Part shown: positions 1 to 7,400 of the stretch, piece by piece
Layout of the letters: each line of letters begins with the position of its first letter
How positions within the stretch are numbered: the stretch's first letter is position 1
From: Acetobacteraceae bacterium AT-5844
GTDB lineage: Bacteria; Pseudomonadota; Alphaproteobacteria; Acetobacterales; Acetobacteraceae
Reading direction: 5' to 3'
Length of the DNA stretch: 33,791 nucleotides
Assembly (NCBI GenBank): GCA_000245075.1
Contig: JH599976.1
Span: 1 to 33,791, forward strand
Program-made: the position numbers and the translations under genes
The notes under the pieces: generated by a model
What the model was told of the DNA's origin: nothing
Seen by the model: the letters and a program-made list of their open reading frames with translations, nothing else
The model's database searches: none

Positions 1-161
1 GCGGCTCGGAGGAATCGGCGGGCTGGGCCGGGGGGAACGGAAGGCTCAGGCGCGCCAGCCTGCTCCTCGGCCATGCCGGGGCGGCGGGCGGAGGCGGCGG
101 GCTTGGCGTCAGCGGGCTCGGGTTGCGGGGAGGTGGATTTCGCGCCGGCCGTTGGCTTCAT
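1..161 (-). CDS. Partial gene: N-terminus of a protein with disordered Pro/Ala-rich start, probable CarD-family regulator
   Basis: An open frame starts with ATG at 161 and runs off the left edge without a stop (53 codons). An AGGAG ribosome-binding site lies 12 bases before the start. The visible residues (starting MKPTAGAKSTSPQPEP) are rich in Pro, Ala, Ser and Glu and look disordered, with no fold or motif to identify. The CarD guess rests on context only: in alphaproteobacteria a CarD/CdnL RNA-polymerase-binding regulator often sits next to fdxA in the same orientation, as here, and some versions have a low-complexity N-terminal extension. The CarD core domain lies outside the window, so another identity is possible. 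Confidence 0.5.
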   Translation of the reverse strand, partial: MKPTAGAKSTSPQPEPADAKPAASARRPGMAEEQAGAPEPSVPPGPARRFLRA

Positions 162-206
162 CCGAGCAATCTTCTCCTGCGAGGCTCATGGGGCGGCGTC
201 GCGGCT

Positions 207-233
207 GTCACGGTTACGGGCAAGTACCGTGAC
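207..233. repeat. Inverted repeat between fdxA and the carD-like gene
   Basis: GTCACGGT at 207–214 pairs perfectly with ACCGTGAC at 226–233 around an 11-base spacer. It lies 46 bases upstream of the start of the leftmost gene. No T-run follows on either strand, so an operator or a leader structure is as likely as a terminator. Confidence 0.35.
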
Positions 234-327
234 GGACCCGCTTCCGCGTCCCATGGCGAGTAGGGGCGAGGGGAGCGCGCACGCGCCCTGCCATCCCGCC
301 AAGGCAGGATCGATATCACAAATTTGG

Positions 328-346
328 CGCCACGTCACCCGTGGCG
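328..346 (-). terminator. Possible weak terminator after fdxA
   Basis: CGCCACG (328–334) and CGTGGCG (340–346) form a 7-bp perfect stem with a 5-base loop just past the fdxA stop. On the minus strand the stem is followed by a short A/T-rich stretch with three Ts rather than a real U-tract, so termination may be partial and allow read-through to the next gene. Confidence 0.4.
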
Positions 347-358
347 GGACTCGGGGCC

Positions 359-691
359 TCAGGGCTTGCCGGGGTTCGGGCTGAAATACTGCTTCTTGTC
401 CGGCTTGCCGTTCCATTCCTCGGCATCGGCCGGCGCTTCGCCCTTGCGCGTGATATTGGGCCAGGACTGGGCGTATTCGCGGTTCAGCTCGGCCCAATCG
501 GTGGCGCGGTCGTCGCTGTCGGGCACGATGGCTTCAGCCGGGCATTCCGGTTCGCAGACACCGCAATCGATGCACTCATCCGGGTGGATCACCAGGAAGT
601 TCTCGCCCACGTAGAAGCAGTCCACGGGACACACTTCCACGCAGTCCATGTATTTGCAGCGGATGCAGTTCTCGGTGACGACGTAAGTCAC
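359..691 (-). CDS. fdxA: Ferredoxin FdxA, 7Fe ([3Fe-4S][4Fe-4S]) type
   Basis: A 110-residue cytoplasmic electron carrier starting [14 protein letters not shown]. The GTG at 691 is chosen because the family begins at this point and AAGGAA lies about 10 bases upstream. Cysteines 9, 17 and 50 match the [3Fe-4S] ligands, and 21, 40, 43 and 46 the [4Fe-4S] ligands, of Azotobacter-type FdI. Cys12 and Cys25 are additional, as is usual in FdxA. The C-terminal half lacks cysteines and ends in a charged tail, also typical. The partner is not evident here. The gene is oriented towards the probable carD-like gene, an arrangement common in alphaproteobacteria. Confidence 0.95.
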   Translation of the reverse strand: MTYVVTENCIRCKYMDCVEVCPVDCFYVGENFLVIHPDECIDCGVCEPECPAEAIVPDSDDRATDWAELNREYAQSWPNITRKGEAPADAEEWNGKPDKKQYFSPNPGKP

Positions 692-748
692 GGCCCTTAG
701 TTCCTTTCGCGCGGGCGAGAGATGGACCGCGCGGGCCTTTCGTGCAAG

Positions 749-775
749 CCGCGAATGCGGGATGCACCCGCGCGG
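749..775 (-). terminator. Bulged hairpin between the dehydrogenase operon and fdxA
   Basis: GCGGG (757–761) pairs with CCCGC (767–771), and an outer CCGC/GCGG pair (749–752 with 772–775) extends the stem across a 4-base bulge. It lies in the 123-bp gap between the end of the three-subunit dehydrogenase operon and the fdxA start. No U-run follows. The same gap must hold the fdxA promoter; TTGCAC at 748–743 (minus strand) is a possible -35 box, without a convincing -10. Confidence 0.25.
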
Positions 776-814
776 TGGCTTCAAGGCCGCGGATGAGGCC
801 CTGAGCCGGCTGTG

Positions 815-2212
815 TCAGATTTCCTCGGCTGGTACCGCCGCGAGTTCACCCACCGTAATCGGCTTGAACGGGGCGCGGGGGCGCAGAGCCCCGGCCTCGG
901 GGATGGGGATGCCGCGTGCGCCCGCGATCAGCGCCGCGACGGTGGTGCCGCACATCCGGCCCTGACAGGGCCCCATGCCGGTGCGCAGATAGGCCTTGGC
1001 CTGGTTGGGCCCGGTGGCGCCCAGGGCAGCCACCTGCCGCACCTGACCAGCGGTGATCTCCTCGCAGCGGCAGACGATGGTGGCGTCGTCCTCAGGGGCA
1101 AGAATGCCGGGGGCGGGGGTATAGAGCCGGTCCAGGAAAGGCCGCAGCGCCAGCACCCGTTCCAGTGTGTGGCGGTGGGGCACGGCGCGGCTGTTCCGCG
1201 CATGGTCGGGCAGCTTGCCCAGGCGGTAGGCGGCATCCAGCGCGGCGAGCGTGCCGGAGGCCATCGCTGCCTGCCAGCCGCCAATGCCGGCGCCATCGCC
1301 CGCCACGGCCAGGAGGGGATGCGGCGTCGCGCCCCACTCATCGGCCTCGGGGCGCCAGCACAGCTGGGCCTCGTCCCACATATGCGGCAGGCCCAGCGCG
1401 CGGGAGACATGGGTGGAGGGGATGACGCCCTCATGCAGCAGCAGCGTGTCCGCTTCCGTGCTGCCGCCATCCCAGACCACGCGCTGCAAGGTGCCATCGC
1501 CTTCCGCGCGCAGCCCGGTGACATGGCGGATGACCTTCATGCCGGACTGGCGCGCCGCCAGCATCATGGCTGCGCCTTTGGCCAGCATGGCGCGGCCCTG
1601 CCAGAAGCGGCTGCCCAGCGTGCCGCCGGCCGGCAGCGCCTTGTACAGCGCACCGCGCGGCGTGGTCTCCAGCAGCAGGGCGGGCGCGGCACCCGCCTTG
1701 GCGAGTTGCCCGGCCAGCAGCCACAGCAGCGGCCCCTGGCCCGCCAGCACGGTGCGGCCCTTCGGCACGGCACCGGCCTGCTTCAGCAGGATCTGCGCGG
1801 CGCCGGCCGTCAGCACATTCGGCAGCGTCCAGCCCGGAATAGGCACGGGGCGTTCCTGCGCGCCCGTCGCCAGCAGCACGCGCCGCGCGGTGAGGGTGGA
1901 GGTGCCGCCCTCGCCGCGCAGGGAGAGCATGCCGGCCTCGGTGTCGAGATGCCAGAGCGTGGTGGAGGGGCGGTAGTCGATGCCACCCATGGCCGTGACC
2001 ATGCCACGGAAGCGCTGCACCAGCGTCACGCCATAGGTGCTGAACTCGCCCTCCAGCGCCGGGTCGGTGCCCGCGCGCTCGACATTGCGGAAGATCTGCC
2101 CGCCCGGCGCCGGCTGCTCGTCGATGACGGTGACGGAGAGGCCGAGCCCTGCCGCCTGTACAGCGGCCGACATGCCGGCCGGGCCGGCACCGATGATGGC
2201 GAGGTCGATCAT
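815..2212 (-). CDS. FAD/NAD(P)-binding oxidoreductase subunit with C-terminal BFD-like [2Fe-2S] region (HcnB / opine oxidase A / hydroxyproline dehydrogenase alpha type)
   Basis: A 465-residue subunit of a heteromeric amine dehydrogenase. The ATG at 2212 is chosen because the nucleotide-binding motif (IIGAGPAG, residues 6–13) begins right after it and because ATGA overlaps the stop of the upstream small ferredoxin-like gene. A second Rossmann motif lies mid-protein (around VLAGQGPLLWLLAGQLA). The C-terminus carries Cys381-x-Cys383 and Cys416-x4-Cys421 (CRCEE … GPCQGRMC), matching the bacterioferritin-ferredoxin-like [2Fe-2S] domain of HcnB, OoxA/NoxA and D-hydroxyproline dehydrogenase alpha subunits. 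The likely role is passing electrons from the catalytic DAO-like subunit. The substrate cannot be read from sequence. It is the last gene of the operon. Confidence 0.85.
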   Translation of the reverse strand: MIDLAIIGAGPAGMSAAVQAAGLGLSVTVIDEQPAPGGQIFRNVERAGTDPALEGEFSTYGVTLVQRFRGMVTAMGGIDYRPSTTLWHLDTEAGMLSLRGEGGTSTLTARRVLLATGAQERPVPIPGWTLPNVLTAGAAQILLKQAGAVPKGRTVLAGQGPLLWLLAGQLAKAGAAPALLLETTPRGALYKALPAGGTLGSRFWQGRAMLAKGAAMMLAARQSGMKVIRHVTGLRAEGDGTLQRVVWDGGSTEADTLLLHEGVIPSTHVSRALGLPHMWDEAQLCWRPEADEWGATPHPLLAVAGDGAGIGGWQAAMASGTLAALDAAYRLGKLPDHARNSRAVPHRHTLERVLALRPFLDRLYTPAPGILAPEDDATIVCRCEEITAGQVRQVAALGATGPNQAKAYLRTGMGPCQGRMCGTTVAALIAGARGIPIPEAGALRPRAPFKPITVGELAAVPAEEI

Positions 2213-2511
2213 GCCACCACCTTCGCGGCGCGGGCGCCATGCTGGGGCGCGATGCGCATGCCCGGCTTCACGGTGACCATGCAGGCCTGCCGGTTGGCCA
2301 CGCCGTCGATCTCGGCGAGGCAATCGAAGCATATGCCCATCATGCAATAGGGCAGGCGCGGGGCACCGTTCACGGGCGTCTCGCGGATGGCGCCGAGCCC
2401 GGCGAGCAGGACGGCGGCGGCGGCGGAACTTCCCTCCGGCACCTTCAGGGCGGTGCCATGAACAAAGACCTCCACCGTGGCGGGGCGCGGGTCAGGCCGC
2501 TGTGCGAACAT
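2209..2511 (-). CDS. Small (2Fe-2S)-binding subunit (HcnA-like)
   Basis: A 100-residue plant-type [2Fe-2S] ferredoxin-like protein. Cysteines 56, 61, 64 and 77 have the expected C-x4-C-x2-C … C spacing (CMMGICFDC … QAC). This is the small gamma/HcnA-type subunit that in related enzymes joins a large FAD subunit and a DAO-type catalytic subunit. Its start overlaps the end of the upstream DAO gene by 20 bases and its TGA overlaps the next ATG (ATGA), so the three genes are almost certainly one translationally coupled transcript. It acts in the cytoplasm or as part of a membrane-associated complex; no signal peptide is seen. Confidence 0.85.
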   Translation of the reverse strand: MFAQRPDPRPATVEVFVHGTALKVPEGSSAAAAVLLAGLGAIRETPVNGAPRLPYCMMGICFDCLAEIDGVANRQACMVTVKPGMRIAPQHGARAAKVVA

Positions 2512-3634
2512 CGAAGCGCCTCGCGCTGAACAGGGACATCTCGGGGGGCAGGGTGCCAGCGGCGATCATCGGTGCCAGGCGGTTGGCATGGGTCCCCGCG
2601 AGGGTGACGCCGGAATGGCAGTTGGCGGTGAAGGCGCCGGGGAAGCGCTCGGACTGGTCGTAGATCGGCAGGCCATCCGGCGCCATGACGCGCAGCGCGG
2701 ACCATGCGCGGACGATGTTGAGATCGGCGATCCAGGGGAAGCAGCGCACCGCGCGGTTGGCCATGATGCGCATGATGTCGGGGGACTGGGTGACGGTGTC
2801 GAACCCCGCATCCTCCTTGCTGTCGCCGATCATGAGGCTGCCCTCGGCGGTCTGGCGCAGGGAGACGGTGGGCATCGGCAGCAATTGCTGGGCGCGCTCC
2901 GTCACCAGAATCTGGCCACGCTCCGGCACCACGGGCGCGGAAAGGCCGAATTGCGGTGCCAGGGCCGCATTGCCCAGCCCGGCGGCGAGCACCACGCGGG
3001 GCGCGGTGAAGCGCTGGCCGGCGGCGGAGACGCTGAAGTCGTTTGGCGCGGCCTTGGATTCAGAGACGCCGGCATTCGGCATGTAGGTGCCGCCCAGGCC
3101 GGTGAAGCCGGCATGCAGCGCGCGCAGCAGATGCAGCGGGCTGGCATGGCCGTCATAGGGAGTCCAGCTCACGCCCGTCACCTCGGGGCCGATGCCGGGC
3201 AGCATGTCGCGCGCTTCGGCGGCGCGGATCATGCGGTACTCGAAGCCGAAATTGCCCGCCTCGGCCTGCATTCGCGCCATGTATTCGGAGCGCTTCTCGA
3301 ATTCTTCCTCGCCCAGGCAGAAGGTCACGCCGCCGGGCTGGTGCCGGCGCGTGTCGATGCCAGTGCGGTTCTGCAGATCCTCGGCCAGGGCGGGCCATTC
3401 CTCCGCCGAGCCGCGTGTCCAGCGCTGGTAATGCGGATTGCCCAGTCCCTTGGACTGCACCCAGATGAGGCCGAAATTGCCCCGGCTGGCGCGGTGGGCG
3501 ATGTCGCCTTCATCCAGCAGCAGGGTGGCAAGGCCCGTGCGTTGCAGGCCGAAGCCGATGGCGGCGCCAACCAGTCCACCGCCAATGACAATGGCGTCGT
3601 AGGCGGTCCTGGCCGGAGGGGAGGGGTTTGGCAT
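2492..3634 (-). CDS. FAD-dependent DAO-family oxidoreductase, catalytic subunit (HcnC / opine oxidase B / D-hydroxyproline dehydrogenase beta type)
   Basis: A 380-residue D-amino-acid-oxidase-fold flavoprotein, first gene of a three-gene operon. The ATG at 3634 places the FAD motif IVIGGGLVGAAIG about 14 residues in; a more upstream frame is open but lacks family sequence. The GDSKEDAGFD stretch and the C-terminal NCHSGVTLAGTHANRLA stretch fit the DAO/glycine-oxidase/sarcosine-oxidase family. In the HcnABC, OoxAB and LhpBEF families this subunit oxidises the substrate amine and hands electrons to the [2Fe-2S] subunits. Glycine, D-hydroxyproline, an opine or another imino/amino acid could be the substrate. 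The divergent DadA-like gene and ABC importer favour amino-acid or opine catabolism over cyanide synthesis. Confidence 0.85.
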   Translation of the reverse strand: MPNPSPPARTAYDAIVIGGGLVGAAIGFGLQRTGLATLLLDEGDIAHRASRGNFGLIWVQSKGLGNPHYQRWTRGSAEEWPALAEDLQNRTGIDTRRHQPGGVTFCLGEEEFEKRSEYMARMQAEAGNFGFEYRMIRAAEARDMLPGIGPEVTGVSWTPYDGHASPLHLLRALHAGFTGLGGTYMPNAGVSESKAAPNDFSVSAAGQRFTAPRVVLAAGLGNAALAPQFGLSAPVVPERGQILVTERAQQLLPMPTVSLRQTAEGSLMIGDSKEDAGFDTVTQSPDIMRIMANRAVRCFPWIADLNIVRAWSALRVMAPDGLPIYDQSERFPGAFTANCHSGVTLAGTHANRLAPMIAAGTLPPEMSLFSARRFDVRTAA

Positions 3635-3752
3635 GGTCCATCTTCGATAGAACAGCGACCGGGGCAGCGCCAGAGGGGGAAGGGCGCCGTGGGGCTTGCA
3701 ATCCATGCGCCAAGGCGCTGCCATCCCCGCCTTTCCTGCGAGGATTTGGGAT
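3635..3752. promoter_or_regulatory. Divergent promoter region with a perfect 9-bp inverted repeat
   Basis: These 118 bp separate the three-subunit dehydrogenase operon (minus) from the dadA/ABC-importer operon (plus). GGCAGCGCC at 3663–3671 and its exact complement GGCGCTGCC at 3714–3722 are centred 51 bp apart, close to five helical turns. That spacing suits two operator half-sites or a looping regulator. A possible plus-strand promoter is TTGCAA (3696–3701), 17 bases, TGCCAT (3719–3724); the right arm would overlap its -10. The promoter boxes are weak matches. No regulator gene is adjacent. Confidence 0.45.
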
Positions 3753-5000
3753 ATGCGGATCGTTGTCCTGGGCGCCGGGGTGATTGGCGTGGCCAGCGCC
3801 TACTGGCTGCGGCGGGCAGGCCACGAGGTGCGGGTGATCGAACGGCGCGAGGGCGCGGGGCTGGAGACCAGCTGGGGCAATGGCGCCCTCATCCATGTCA
3901 GCTCCGTGCAGCCCTGGGCCGCGCCGGGCGTGCCGCTGAAGGTGCTGAAGTGGCTGGGCAAGGAGGACGCCCCGATGCTGTTGCGCCCTTCCGCCGTGCC
4001 GAAGATGTGGCGCTGGGGCCTGGGCTTTCTGCGCGCCGCGCGCCCGGCGCAGTACCGCGCCGGCAGCCTGGCCAATCTGAAGCTGGCCATCGAGAGCGCT
4101 GCCGCCATGGCCGAGATCCGCGCGGCCACTCATGTGCAATACGACTATGCCGGCAACAGCGTGATGAAGGTCTTTCCGGACCAGCCCAGCCTGGATGTCG
4201 CCATCGCCGAGCATCTCTCCCTCGCGCCTGACGGGTTGCAGACCGAAGTGCTGAGCCGGGACGAGTGCATCGCGCGGGAGCCCACGCTTGCGCCGGTGGC
4301 GGAGAAGATCGCGGGTGGCCTCGGTTTTCCGCAGGATGAGGTCGGCGACTGCAACAAGTTCAGCCAGGGGCTGGCGGCGTGGCTGGAAGGGCAGGGCGTG
4401 CGCTTCCACTACAACACCACGGTGGAGGATGTGGTGCTGAAGGGCGGCCGCGTGGCCGCTGTGCGGGTGAGCGGCAACGCGGGTGACAGCGAAGTGCCTG
4501 CCGATGCCGTGGTCGTCGCCCTGGCCAGCCAGAGCGTGCCGTTGCTGCGCCGCCTGGGCATTTCCATGCCGATCTACCCGGTGAAGGGCCTATCCGTCAC
4601 CCTCCCGCGCTCCGTCTGGCCGGATGGGCCGCGCATGGCGGTGATAGACGATTCCCGTAAGTTCGTGCTGACGCCTCTCGGAGACCGATACCGCATCGTC
4701 GGCTCGGCCGAGGTGGGCGATACCTCCACCACGCCTTCGCCCACACGGATCAGCTCGGTGACACGAGGAGTGGCGGAACTGTTCCCCCACCTCACCAATT
4801 GCGAATCGCTTCCTGGCGCCATTGCCTGGGCAGGGCTGCGGCCCATGGTGCCGGATGCACAGCCGCGCATCGGCGCGACCAGGATTCCTGGCCTCTGGAC
4901 GAATACAGGGCATGGCCACACCGGCTGGACCATGGCGGCCGGCTCCGGCCGCAGGCTGGCGCAAATGATGTCGCGCAATGACTTCGCAGGTGCCGCGTGA
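3753..5000 (+). CDS. dadA: D-amino acid dehydrogenase (DadA small-subunit family)
   Basis: A 415-residue FAD enzyme, the usual DadA length. The ATG at 3753 is preceded by GAGGA at a suitable distance and begins directly with the FAD motif (MRIVVLGAGVIGVASAYW). DadA-typical stretches are LETSWGNGALIH, PWAAPGVPLKVLKWL and HGHTGWTMAAGSGR near the C-terminus. The family oxidatively deaminates D-amino acids to 2-oxo acids and ammonia, feeding electrons to the respiratory chain at the inner membrane face. Divergons of this family also act on hydroxyproline or other imino acids. The amino acid importer follows after a 76-bp gap in the same direction, so transport and oxidation are probably co-expressed. 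Exact substrate unknown. Confidence 0.85.
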   Translation: MRIVVLGAGVIGVASAYWLRRAGHEVRVIERREGAGLETSWGNGALIHVSSVQPWAAPGVPLKVLKWLGKEDAPMLLRPSAVPKMWRWGLGFLRAARPAQYRAGSLANLKLAIESAAAMAEIRAATHVQYDYAGNSVMKVFPDQPSLDVAIAEHLSLAPDGLQTEVLSRDECIAREPTLAPVAEKIAGGLGFPQDEVGDCNKFSQGLAAWLEGQGVRFHYNTTVEDVVLKGGRVAAVRVSGNAGDSEVPADAVVVALASQSVPLLRRLGISMPIYPVKGLSVTLPRSVWPDGPRMAVIDDSRKFVLTPLGDRYRIVGSAEVGDTSTTPSPTRISSVTRGVAELFPHLTNCESLPGAIAWAGLRPMVPDAQPRIGATRIPGLWTNTGHGHTGWTMAAGSGRRLAQMMSRNDFAGAA

Positions 5001-5076
5001 CCTTTGGCCGAATTCTTGCTGTGCTTCCACTCGCGACGGTACGCCCGTGTGGGGCGTGCCCGTGGGGGCTTACACA

Positions 5077-5973
5077 ATGGATGAACAGAACAACACATCC
5101 GGCCTGGTGCGGCGGGGGCTGTTTGGCCTGACTGCCGCGGGGGCGGCCGCCGGCGCCGCCGCCAACCTGCTCGCGCCTTCAGCGGCGCTTGCACAGGCGG
5201 TTGGCAAAAGCCGTCTTCAGATCATCAAGGAGCGTGGCAGGCTGATCGTCGGCACCGGCAGCACCAACCCGCCCTGGCACTTCGAGGATGCCAACGGCAA
5301 GCTGCAGGGCATGGATATCGACATGGCCCGGCTGCTCGCCAAGAACCTGTTCGATGATCCGGAGAAAGTGGAGTTTGTGCTGCAAGGCTCCGATGCCCGC
5401 ATCCCGAGCCTGATCACCGACAAGGTCGACATCGTCGTCCAGTGGATGACTGTCACGGGTGGGCGGGCGCAGCAGGTGGAGTTCACCCACCCCTACTACC
5501 GTGAGGGCGTGGGGCTGATGCTGCTGGCGCGCGGCGGCAAGTTCAAGAATTTCGAGGAACTGAAGGCGGCGGGCAATGGCGTGACCGTCGGCGGCATGCA
5601 GAACGTCTTCATGGAGGAGTGGATCCGCAAGGCCCTGCCCCAGGCCAAGGTGGAGGCCTTCGAGAGCCCTGATGCCACCTTGCAGGCGCTGAACGCCCGC
5701 CGCATCGACGCCTATATGGCCGACCAGTCCGCCATGCGCTGGCTCATGCAGCAGGCGCCCGGCCGTTTCGTCGATTCCGGCTATGGCTGGATGCCCAACT
5801 CCTACGCTTCCGCCGTGAAGCCGGGGGACCCGATCTGGCTGAACTGGGTCAACACCGTCTACAAGGAGGCGATGATGGGCGTCGATTTCGACTCCTTCGC
5901 CGCCTCCTACAAGAAGTGGTTCGGCATCGAGCTGCCGACGCCGAAGGTGGGCTTCCCGACCGAATTCTCCTGA
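5077..5973 (+). CDS. Amino acid ABC transporter substrate-binding protein with Tat-like signal
   Basis: A 298-residue periplasmic type II binding protein of the polar amino acid family (SBP_bac_3). The ATG at 5077 (GGGGG upstream) gives an N-terminus with a twin arginine followed by a hydrophobic Ala/Gly-rich segment (LVRRGLFGLTAAG) ending near AALAQA, a plausible cleavage site. The mature part has the family hallmarks: LIVGTGSTNPPWHFED near the start, the ligand-loop-like MDIDMARLLAKNLF, and a C-terminal LNWVNTVYKEA … YKKWFGIE. It heads the importer operon with two permeases and an ATPase behind it. Ligand specificity is not readable, but the adjacent DadA and three-subunit dehydrogenase suggest a D-amino acid, imino acid or opine. 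Confidence 0.9.
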   Translation: MDEQNNTSGLVRRGLFGLTAAGAAAGAAANLLAPSAALAQAVGKSRLQIIKERGRLIVGTGSTNPPWHFEDANGKLQGMDIDMARLLAKNLFDDPEKVEFVLQGSDARIPSLITDKVDIVVQWMTVTGGRAQQVEFTHPYYREGVGLMLLARGGKFKNFEELKAAGNGVTVGGMQNVFMEEWIRKALPQAKVEAFESPDATLQALNARRIDAYMADQSAMRWLMQQAPGRFVDSGYGWMPNSYASAVKPGDPIWLNWVNTVYKEAMMGVDFDSFAASYKKWFGIELPTPKVGFPTEFS

Positions 5974-5983
5974 TGTGACGAAG

Positions 5984-6009
5984 GGCGCCGCGCGATGAGG
6001 CGCGGCGCC
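5984..6009 (+). repeat. Strong intergenic hairpin between binding protein and permease genes
   Basis: GGCGCCGCGC (5984–5993) and GCGCGGCGCC (6000–6009) form a perfect 10-bp GC stem with a 6-base loop, 10 bases after the binding-protein stop and 29 bases before the permease start. No T-run follows. In binding-protein-dependent operons such structures commonly protect the upstream mRNA from 3' decay so that the binding protein is made in excess; that role is inferred here. Partial termination is the alternative. Confidence 0.6.
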
Positions 6010-6038
6010 ATCCTTCCCGTTCACGACAGGCTGGATTC

Positions 6039-6707
6039 ATGATCCAATACTATTTCGACTGGTCCGTGATCTGGCGGAACTGGGATCGATTCATGTCGGC
6101 GCTGGGCCTTGGCCTGACGCTGGCGGTGATCTCCCTGGCCATCGGCACGGTTATCGGCCTCGCCTGCGCCATGGCGCGGGTCTATGGGCCGAGATGGATG
6201 TCCTGGCCGGTATGGCTCTATGTGGAATTCATCCGCAACGTGCCGCTGCTGCTGCTGGTCTTCTTCGTCTATTTCGGGTTGCCGGAGCTGGATATCAGCT
6301 ATCTGGACAAGACCCAGTCCTTCATCCTGACGCTTTCGCTCTATGCCGGCGCCTATATGTGCGAGGTGTTCCGGGCGGGCCTCGGCTCCATCCCGAAGCA
6401 ATATGTCGAGGCCGCCAAGGCCATCGGTATGCGGCCCTGGCAGCGGCAAAGATATGTGGTGCTGCCGGTGATGTTTCGCATCACCCTACCGGCTTTCAGC
6501 AACAACTTGATCTCGCTGTTCAAGGATACGTCGCTTGCCGCCGCCATCGCGGTGCCGGAGCTGACCTTCGTCGCACGGCAGATCAACGCCAATACCTTCC
6601 GGGTGATGGAATCCTGGCTGACGGCCAGCGCCCTCTATCTCATCACCTGCTACGTCATCGCCAGCGCGCTGCGGTTGCTCGAGCGCCGCTACGCCAGCAT
6701 TCGCTGA
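6039..6707 (+). CDS. Amino acid ABC transporter permease (first of pair, HisM/GlnP family)
   Basis: A 222-residue inner-membrane permease of the His/Glu/Gln/Arg/opine type, about five hydrophobic segments. The EAA-loop region reads YVEAAKAIGMRPWQRQRYVVLPVMFRITLPAF, the part that contacts the ATPase (quoted in two blocks: YVEAAKAIGMRPW and RYVVLPVMFRITLP). The stretch WLYVEFIRNVPLLLLVFFVYFG is also typical, seen as FIRNVPLLLL. It pairs with the next gene to form the heterodimeric channel for substrate released by the binding protein. Start ATG 6039 has ACAGG about 8 bases upstream. The family name (opine-type) is general and does not prove opine transport. Confidence 0.9.
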   Translation: MIQYYFDWSVIWRNWDRFMSALGLGLTLAVISLAIGTVIGLACAMARVYGPRWMSWPVWLYVEFIRNVPLLLLVFFVYFGLPELDISYLDKTQSFILTLSLYAGAYMCEVFRAGLGSIPKQYVEAAKAIGMRPWQRQRYVVLPVMFRITLPAFSNNLISLFKDTSLAAAIAVPELTFVARQINANTFRVMESWLTASALYLITCYVIASALRLLERRYASIR

Positions 6708-6723
6708 AGGGGGGAGGGCAGAA

Positions 6724-7389
6724 ATGGAACCGGGTACCTTCTGGTTCGAAGCCTGGACCGCCCGCTACGCCCTGATGAACGGGCTGTGGGTGACGGTCAC
6801 ATCCTCCGTCTTCAGCATCCTGCTGGCCACCATCGCCGGGCTGGTCATGGGCGTCATCCTCAGCTACGCCTGGTGGCCGTTCCGGATACTGGTCCGCCTG
6901 TATGTGGATTTCATGCGCGGTATGCCGGTGCTGGTGCTGATCCTGTTCACCTATTACGGGCTGGCTCTCTTCAGGATCAACGTGGCGCCTTACTGGGCCG
7001 GCGTCATTGCGCTGGCCGCCTTCGCCACGGCGCATGTGGCCGAGAATCTCCGCGGCGCCGTGCAATCCGTGCCCGCCGGGCAGATGGAGGCCGCCAAGGC
7101 CATTGGCCTGACTTTCCCGAAGCGGCTCTGGTACGTCATCGTGCCTCAGGCGGTGCGGCGCATGCTGCCGCCCTGGGTGAATACCTGCCTGGAGATCGTG
7201 AAGGGCACCACGCTGCTCTCCGTCATCGGTGTGGTCGAGCTGCTGCTGGCCAGCCAGCAGGTGATCGCCCGCAACTACCTGGTGATCAACTTCTACCTGC
7301 TGGCCACGGTGATCTACATTGTCGTCAACTTCTCCATCGCCCAGTTGGGCGCGCTGCTGGAGCGGCGCTTTTCCTACATCCGCTATTGA
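6724..7389 (+). CDS. Amino acid ABC transporter permease (second of pair)
   Basis: A 221-residue partner permease with the same architecture as the preceding gene. The membrane segment after residue 15 is followed by [15 protein letters not shown] and the EAA loop [18 protein letters not shown], then the conserved [18 protein letters not shown]. The start ATG 6724 follows a GGGAGGG ribosome-binding site after a 16-base gap from the first permease, and the ATPase gene begins 11 bases after its stop. Together with the previous gene it forms the transmembrane pore of the importer. Confidence 0.9.
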   Translation: MEPGTFWFEAWTARYALMNGLWVTVTSSVFSILLATIAGLVMGVILSYAWWPFRILVRLYVDFMRGMPVLVLILFTYYGLALFRINVAPYWAGVIALAAFATAHVAENLRGAVQSVPAGQMEAAKAIGLTFPKRLWYVIVPQAVRRMLPPWVNTCLEIVKGTTLLSVIGVVELLLASQQVIARNYLVINFYLLATVIYIVVNFSIAQLGALLERRFSYIRY

Positions 7390-7400
7390 GGGACCGCGCC

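Noticed and set aside
815-3634. Calling the three-gene operon hydrogen cyanide synthase (hcnABC)
   Set aside because: The sequence only shows the broader family; DadA and an amino acid importer beside it suit amino acid or opine oxidation better.
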